From NCBI GenBank assembly GCA_016302435.1, contig JAEDNQ010000060.1:1-12179 (forward strand): DNA of 12,179 bases. Direction: 5' to 3'. Position 1 is the stretch's first letter; the number at the start of each line of letters is the position of its first letter. The translations under genes and the position numbers were made by a program. The notes beneath the pieces were generated by a model. It made no database searches. It saw nothing but the letters and a program-made list of their open reading frames with translations, and was not told the origin of the DNA. The stretch is from Bacteroidaceae bacterium (GTDB lineage: Bacteria; Bacteroidota; Bacteroidia; Bacteroidales; Bacteroidaceae). Shown piece by piece: positions 7,954-12,179 of this stretch.

Positions 7954-7988
7954 TTTGGCTATAATCTTCAAAAAATGAGGTACATTTG
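7954..7988 (+). promoter_or_regulatory. Candidate promoter of the regulator gene
   Basis: TACATTTG at 7981-7988 matches the TAnnTTTG -7 box. TTTG at 7954-7957 is a possible -33 box, but the 23-bp gap is longer than the usual 19-21. Transcription would start near 7993, about 107 nt before the ATG at 8100. Confidence 0.45.
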
Positions 7989-8041
7989 TAAGACAATATT
8001 GCCAGTCAGGAAGACAGAGGAAAAAATCTCCTGCTTATACA

Positions 8042-8062
8042 ACGTTTTCAGAACGAAGACGT
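8042..8062 (+). other. Leader hairpin upstream of the regulator gene
   Basis: ACGTTTTC (8042-8049) can pair with GAAGACGT (8055-8062), giving an 8-bp stem with one G-U pair and a 5-nt loop. It lies in the predicted untranslated leader, 37 nt before the ATG. No U-run follows, so it is not an intrinsic terminator. A regulatory role is possible but unproven. Confidence 0.35.
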
Positions 8063-8099
8063 ATTTCCATAAACTATAGTCACACACGCACCCAATCTT

Positions 8100-10583
8100 A
8101 TGACCAAGTTCCGATACATACAGCTATTATTGTTCCTGTGGACATGCACGTCCATCGTGGCACAGACCAACCAATATATACAATTTGACAACCTCCAGGG
8201 CAAGACTCGCCACCTATGCGTCCGCGCCATCACCCAGAGCAACGACGGGTTGATATGGCTCGCGGCAGAGAGCGGGCTGTACAGCTTTGACGGGTACAAT
8301 CTTCATCATCGCCACATCAGCTTCGCCAAACAGCCACACACCATCGACGGTCTCCCCAATGGGAAGCCTGGCAAAGTCCGTCTGGGCAGCTTCAACTGCA
8401 TCCTCAACGCCGGAGACAGTCTTGTCATCGGGTGCAACAACGGTCTGGTGTCATTCAACCTCTCCTCTTTTGAAGCCACCCATCTTCCCTACGCACGAGG
8501 TGAATCAGTCAGGGGCATGGAGAAGACAGGGGACGACCTATGGGTCGCCACAGCCCAATCTGTCTACCGCAACGGCCGAAAGACGCCGCTGGTAGAAGAA
8601 GAGATAGTAAGCCTTAACCGCATAGGCGATGATCTATACGTAGGCACCCTCTCCAGCGTCAGCAGATATTCTCTCACCTCCCACACAATGGAAGATGTCA
8701 TCAGGGGCATCCACGTTGCCACATGTGTGCACAAAGCTTCTGACAACCGAAAGATATGGATTGGCACGGCAGAGAAGCTCATCCTGTGGGACATGGAGGC
8801 CAAGGCCAAGGTGCATGAAGTCAGCATCCCCATCGTCAAGTGCATCAGCCAGGGCGAGGAGGGAAACACGATGGTAGGCAGCGATGCAGGCCTGTGGATG
8901 GTGCAATCTGACGGGACGGTCAGCACTATGCAGCACGACGCTCTCACTCATTTCTCCATTGCGGGAGATGCGGTATGGAGCATCTTTCCCGGCAAAGACG
9001 GCAACATCTGGATTGGCACGAACTCGGGCATCTCGCTCATACGCAGCAACAACATAAGCAAACATTACTTCCTGCCATCCATCACAGGACATAGGGACGG
9101 CAACCAGCTGTACTGCATATACCGCGACTCGAAAGAGCGGTACTGGATGGGCGGCAGCAATGGACTGCTCTGCATAGAGCAGTTGGGCATGCCCGCACAG
9201 ACGTGCAGATGGTATAGAGTAAATGATGTCCACTACCCCATTCGACACAACAGAGTCCGCTGCATTACGGAAGATGAGCGTCATCGTATCTGGCTTGGAG
9301 GCGACATGGGGATAAATCTTCTTGACGAAGAGACCCGGCAGTTTGTGCGCTTCCGACTCGGCACGAACACATACGAGTGGATATACGACATTCGGCAAGC
9401 GAAGCAAGGCATGCTGGAGGTGTCAACCCTTGACGAGACGTTCACCGTCAAGCCCGACTATGACAAACGCACACTCGACATCGTGACGAGAAGAAAGCTA
9501 AATGGCAGCAATGCCTCTCACCCACAAGACAAAAGCATCATCAGGAGATGGGGAATGAAGGACAAGTACCTGTCTCTCTACAGCGACAAAGAATGTCTCC
9601 TGTTGGGCGGGACGGACGAGTTTGTGGTGTTCAACAACGACAGCGCTTCGGCACACATGAAGTCGCATGCTCCCTTAGTCACCGACATCCAAGTCAACAA
9701 CGGCGAATACGTGTCTCGCCAAGACATCCTCGAAGGAGCATCTTCTTTCGCTCCAGACCACACGACACTGAGGGTCTTCGTCACCGACTTCGATTTTGCC
9801 GACGACTACAACGACTGCTACTACTACAAGGTGGAGGGTACAGCGGACTGGATAGGAGTGAACATAAAGACTTCCAATATTCTCTTGACCAATCTCGCCC
9901 CAGGAAAGTACAAGCTCCTGATGAGAAGAGAGGGAGAAGAAGAACATGTCCACTGCGTCTACACGTTCACCATCCAAGCCCACTGGTATGACACGACTCT
10001 GGCACATATTATATACATTATACTCCTCGCCGCAATCATCTACGGCACATACAGACTGGTCGAGATACGCCGTCGCCTGAAGATAGAACGTCAAGAGCGT
10101 TCTGCACTTCTCGCCAAGGCAAAGAAGAAAGAAGAGGAATTGCTCGACGACAATGAATATCTCGAATGCCAACTGCGCCTGCAGCTCATAGAGAAGTCCG
10201 ACAGCCAGGGTGAACTCTCCGACGATGAGAAATTTCTGCTCAACATCACGCGTATCATCGAGGAGAACATGGACGACTCCGAACTGAACGTGAACAAGCT
10301 GAGTGAGAAGTCGGGCATAAGCACCAAACAACTCTACCGGCGCATAAAAGCCATGACAGGCATGACCACTGTTGCCTACATCCGCGACCAACGTCTGAAG
10401 AAGGCTGCCTCGCTGCTTTGCAAAGGGTCGTTCAGCGTGTCGGAAGTGATGTACATGGTCGGATTTGCCAGCGCAAGCTATTTCACCAGATGCTTTGCAG
10501 AAGAGTATGGCATCACTCCTTCAGAATACATAGAGAAGAATAAACAAAACCACAAAAACACTGATAACCATATAACTAACTAA
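8100..10583 (+). CDS. One-component transmembrane glycan sensor/regulator: propeller, Y_Y_Y and AraC HTH
   Basis: This 827-residue protein has the sensor half of Bacteroidota hybrid two-component systems joined directly to a DNA-binding domain. A signal peptide or first membrane helix covers 1-22. Regulator-propeller repeats fill about 40-520; clear copies are IWLAAESGLYSFDG (52-65), IWIGTNSGISLI (303-314), YWMGGSNGLLCI (348-359) and IWLGGDMGINLLD (397-409). A Y_Y_Y-type domain (about 525-626) contains FDFADDYNDCYYYKVEG. One membrane helix spans about 634-652, and a charged coiled coil spans about 655-700. The AraC helix-turn-helix pair is at about 712-812, with LSEKSGISTKQLYRRIK and VGFASASYFTRCF-EEYGITPSEY. 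No histidine-kinase, ATPase or receiver domain is present between the membrane helix and the HTH, giving a SusR-like layout with a different HTH. It should sense a glycan in the periplasm and bind DNA on the cytoplasmic face. Its divergent placement suggests it controls the 869-residue protein/GH43 pair, and possibly itself and the esterase. Confidence 0.92.
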   Translation: MTKFRYIQLLLFLWTCTSIVAQTNQYIQFDNLQGKTRHLCVRAITQSNDGLIWLAAESGLYSFDGYNLHHRHISFAKQPHTIDGLPNGKPGKVRLGSFNCILNAGDSLVIGCNNGLVSFNLSSFEATHLPYARGESVRGMEKTGDDLWVATAQSVYRNGRKTPLVEEEIVSLNRIGDDLYVGTLSSVSRYSLTSHTMEDVIRGIHVATCVHKASDNRKIWIGTAEKLILWDMEAKAKVHEVSIPIVKCISQGEEGNTMVGSDAGLWMVQSDGTVSTMQHDALTHFSIAGDAVWSIFPGKDGNIWIGTNSGISLIRSNNISKHYFLPSITGHRDGNQLYCIYRDSKERYWMGGSNGLLCIEQLGMPAQTCRWYRVNDVHYPIRHNRVRCITEDERHRIWLGGDMGINLLDEETRQFVRFRLGTNTYEWIYDIRQAKQGMLEVSTLDETFTVKPDYDKRTLDIVTRRKLNGSNASHPQDKSIIRRWGMKDKYLSLYSDKECLLLGGTDEFVVFNNDSASAHMKSHAPLVTDIQVNNGEYVSRQDILEGASSFAPDHTTLRVFVTDFDFADDYNDCYYYKVEGTADWIGVNIKTSNILLTNLAPGKYKLLMRREGEEEHVHCVYTFTIQAHWYDTTLAHIIYIILLAAIIYGTYRLVEIRRRLKIERQERSALLAKAKKKEEELLDDNEYLECQLRLQLIEKSDSQGELSDDEKFLLNITRIIEENMDDSELNVNKLSEKSGISTKQLYRRIKAMTGMTTVAYIRDQRLKKAASLLCKGSFSVSEVMYMVGFASASYFTRCFAEEYGITPSEYIEKNKQNHKNTDNHITN

Positions 10584-10609
10584 TATTTCATTTTTAAAAC
10601 ATCAACACT

Positions 10610-11506
10610 ATGAAGCCAACAAACACTTTCATCTTGCTTTTCATCTCTATCTGCCTCCAAGCGCAGGAGAGAATCATGCTCACCCAAAATGTTCCATACG
10701 ATGACCACCCGTCATGCGTGATGGATGTCGCCCAACCAATGGCTGAAACCGACGAAGCCCCCACCCTCTGCCGCGAACTCACCATCAAGCAGAAGAACGG
10801 CAAAAGCATCTATGGCATCATCAGCTGCCCCAACACTCCGGGCAAACACGGCATAGCCATCATCAGCCACGGATTCAACGGCACCCACCACTTCGGCAAG
10901 GACTATTTCAAGACCCTCAACGACCTCGGCTATGCCGTCTACACCTTCGACTTCCCCTGCGGCAGCATCCACAGCCAGAGCGACAACAACACCATGAAGA
11001 TGTCCATCTCCGACGAGAAGGCAGCACTGAAAGAGATTGTCAGCTACTTCAGAAGACAGAAAGACATTGACAAGAACAGGATAGTGCTCTGCGGAGAAAG
11101 CCAGGGAGGACTGGTCTCAGCACTTGCCGCATCAGAACTGAAGAATCTGGTCAGCAACCTCATTCTCATCTATCCAGCACTCTGCATTCCCGACAACTGG
11201 AATGCTCGCTATCCTCGCATGGAGGACATCCCCGAGGTGTCAGAGATATGGGGCGTGAAGCTGGGCAAGAAGTTCATGATGGACATTCGCAACATGAAGC
11301 CGTATGAAACCATTGGTCGTTACAAGGGGCCTGTGCTCATTGTCCACGGCACAGACGACAAGGTAGTGCCGCTCGACTATTCCAAGCGTGCCCAAGAAAC
11401 ATACAGCAATGCTTCACTCAAAGTCATCGACAAGGCAGGCCACGGATTCAAGCCTTCCGAACGTGCCATGTCCAATCAGTACGTTAAGGAGTTCTTGGAG
11501 AGATAA
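10610..11506 (+). CDS. Secreted alpha/beta hydrolase, feruloyl/cinnamoyl esterase-like
   Basis: This 298-residue protein has a short signal peptide (1-18 or so, SICLQAQE). The alpha/beta-hydrolase fold is clear: the oxyanion motif HGFNGTH at 87-93, the nucleophile elbow GESQGG with Ser164, the acid Asp250 in HGTDDKVVP (246-254), and the catalytic His278 in AGHGF. A small lid insertion lies around 190-235. The HGF-G and late acid-His arrangement resembles the cinnamoyl/feruloyl esterases of gut bacteria (LJ0536/Est1E type), which remove phenolic acids from plant arabinose or galactose side chains. Other ester substrates or a peptidase-like activity cannot be excluded. It starts 26 bp after the regulator stop codon with no promoter box between, so the two are probably co-transcribed. 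Confidence 0.87.
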   Translation: MKPTNTFILLFISICLQAQERIMLTQNVPYDDHPSCVMDVAQPMAETDEAPTLCRELTIKQKNGKSIYGIISCPNTPGKHGIAIISHGFNGTHHFGKDYFKTLNDLGYAVYTFDFPCGSIHSQSDNNTMKMSISDEKAALKEIVSYFRRQKDIDKNRIVLCGESQGGLVSALAASELKNLVSNLILIYPALCIPDNWNARYPRMEDIPEVSEIWGVKLGKKFMMDIRNMKPYETIGRYKGPVLIVHGTDDKVVPLDYSKRAQETYSNASLKVIDKAGHGFKPSERAMSNQYVKEFLER

Positions 11507-11566
11507 CTGTTTGGGATCGTTTTGCATTGAATATTACATTTCTATTGTTTTCCATTCGTGGTGCCC

Positions 11567-11580
11567 GCAATGATAATTGC
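11567..11580. repeat. Short inverted repeat between convergent genes
   Basis: GCAAT (11567-11571) and ATTGC (11576-11580) form a perfect 5-bp stem around a GATA loop, in the 106-bp gap between the esterase and DUF4248 stop codons. No U-run follows on either strand, so it is at best a weak terminator. Otherwise I see nothing in 11507-11612. Confidence 0.3.
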
Positions 11581-11612
11581 AATATTATCCTTCTCTGTTT
11601 CGCCATATGCGT

Positions 11613-11825
11613 CTACGGCTCTCCGAGATGCTGCATTATCAGCATCACCATCTTTGGAGTCAACTTCCTGCACCCCTCCTTCCAGCCCAACCCTCTGAGG
11701 GCAGACTGAAGGCTATGGTTGCTCCTTATCCAATCCCTCAGCTTGCGCCGAGCGGCGGAACTGGTCACACGGGGGAAATACAGCTCCGACATTTGACTGA
11801 AAGTCATTGCAACGAATTTTGCCAT
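11613..11825 (-). CDS. DUF4248 domain protein
   Basis: This small 70-residue protein matches the DUF4248 pattern known from Bacteroides and Prevotella. The N-terminus is short, then comes LYFPRVTSSAARRKLRDWI (15-33), a central LRGLGW (43-48), and a conserved end LTPKMVMLIMQHLGEP. The family is small, basic and probably helical, and its function is unknown. The FP-x-A-x-x-x-L-x-x-WI pattern looks like a DNA-binding or adaptor helix-turn-helix, but this is inference. Its ATG (11825-11823) lies 1 base after the stop codon of the upstream gene (11829-11827), so the two are almost certainly co-transcribed and translationally linked. Plus-strand reading frames across the same bases are shadows. Confidence 0.82.
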   Translation of the reverse strand: MAKFVAMTFSQMSELYFPRVTSSAARRKLRDWIRSNHSLQSALRGLGWKEGCRKLTPKMVMLIMQHLGEP

Positions 11826-11826
11826 A

Positions 11827-12179
11827 CTAATATGTTCTGATGTTAGCGATTGAGTCTGCTAATTTCACGTATGTGCCATCAGGCATCTTTTTTATCACAT
11901 TGGACTTTACAAATCTGGAAATGCAGACATTGATTGCACCAGCGTTTGTATAGTATGCCATCAAGTCCTGCTTAGTGAAGGTCTTTGGCAAACGTTCAAA
12001 CATGTCCACCAGTTTTGAACTCTTCTTCCTTGGTGTAGAGTTGCTTACCTCCTCTTCCAAAGCCTCCATCAGCTTGTTTCCCCACTGATAGATGCTTATG
12101 AACATGAGGTAGTCGCCGATAAGCTCTGCAAAGGCAAGGTCGTTGTCCGTGATTTCGAGCGTCTCACCCTCCTTCAGCC
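11827..12179 (-). CDS. C-terminal part of a larger protein, possibly DUF3987/primase-like (partial)
   Basis: The reading frame is open to the right edge of the window, so only the last 116 residues are seen and no true start is present. The internal Met at 12105 is not the start: the frame continues upstream with LKEGETLEITDNDLAFAEL before it. The segment has a helical part (GDYLMFISIYQWGNKLMEALEEEV), a charged basic linker (STPRKKSSK), and a winged-helix-like end (LVDMFERLPKTFTKQDL then VIKKMPDGTYVKL). DUF4248 genes in Bacteroidota are often next to DUF3987/VirE-type primase-helicase-like genes. This neighbourhood and the YQWGNK-type helix suggest that family, but the diagnostic domain lies outside the window. 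Confidence 0.55.
   Translation of the reverse strand, partial: LKEGETLEITDNDLAFAELIGDYLMFISIYQWGNKLMEALEEEVSNSTPRKKSSKLVDMFERLPKTFTKQDLMAYYTNAGAINVCISRFVKSNVIKKMPDGTYVKLADSIANIRTY

Larger units (their letters stand above)
7739..8099. other. Divergent intergenic region (361 bp)
   Basis: This AT-rich gap separates the start codons of the 869-residue protein gene (minus) and the regulator gene (plus). It holds two outward-facing candidate -7 boxes and a leader hairpin, described separately. AAACG recurs at 7857-7861, 7903-7907 and 7923-7927. The last two are exactly 20 bp apart, about two helical turns, and sit between the promoters. That arrangement would suit a dimeric AraC-type operator but could be chance. 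No credible gene lies here. Confidence 0.6.

Noticed and set aside
8074..8079. Single CTATAG upstream of the regulator as a copy of the left-edge repeat
   Set aside because: One 6-mer is expected by chance, and no 9-bp periodicity surrounds it.
8634..9407. Minus-strand open frame of 257 codons opposite the regulator gene
   Set aside because: It lies wholly inside the well-supported regulator gene. Its translation is rich in Ala, His and Val with no recognisable domain. It is a frame shadow.
9675..10391. Minus-strand open frame of 238 codons opposite the coiled-coil and HTH region
   Set aside because: It is antisense to conserved AraC and coiled-coil sequence. Its Val/Leu-rich composition follows from reversed Glu/Asp/Lys codons.
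11577..11840. Plus-strand frames over 11527-11840
   Set aside because: They overlap the DUF4248 gene on the other strand, which has a clear family pattern. These frames have no recognisable features.

Overview
The window looks like a chromosomal segment from a gut- or rumen-type Bacteroidota, most likely Prevotellaceae (Prevotella/Segatella-like). The evidence is Bacteroidota promoter elements (TTTG and TAnnTTTG), two secreted proteins with type IX secretion (T9SS) C-terminal tails, a LruC/DUF4842-type lipoprotein, a propeller/Y_Y_Y/AraC membrane regulator and a DUF4248 gene. Base composition is moderate, roughly half G+C. I see no rRNA, tRNA, CRISPR array or insertion sequence.

Left part (1-3299): an array of 9-bp CTATAG-type repeats precedes a MATE-family efflux transporter (112-1500, +). 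A strong Bacteroidota promoter then drives a lipoprotein gene (1765-3093, +), which ends at a good intrinsic terminator (3165-3197).

Centre (3300-11506): a divergent glycan-type locus. On the minus strand, an 869-residue multi-module secreted protein (7738-5129) is followed after 80 bp by a GH43-like glycosidase with a C-terminal carbohydrate-binding-like domain (5048-3300). Both carry export signals and related C-terminal tails. On the plus strand, a single-polypeptide transmembrane regulator (periplasmic propeller and Y_Y_Y sensor, one membrane helix, cytoplasmic AraC DNA-binding domain, no kinase or receiver) is followed after 26 bp by a secreted alpha/beta hydrolase resembling feruloyl/cinnamoyl esterases. 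The simplest model is that the regulator senses a glycan fragment in the periplasm and switches on the divergent enzyme genes. No SusC/SusD pair is present in the window.

Right edge (11613-12179, -): a DUF4248 gene lies 1 base downstream of the C-terminal part of a larger protein that runs off the window. That protein may be a DUF3987/primase-like protein of the kind often found next to DUF4248 genes. This small module converges on the esterase gene.

The main points for follow-up are the SusCD-less divergent locus with T9SS-tagged products, the internally duplicated 869-residue protein, apparent substitutions at conserved GH43 positions, the 9-bp repeat array, and the compact DUF4248 module.
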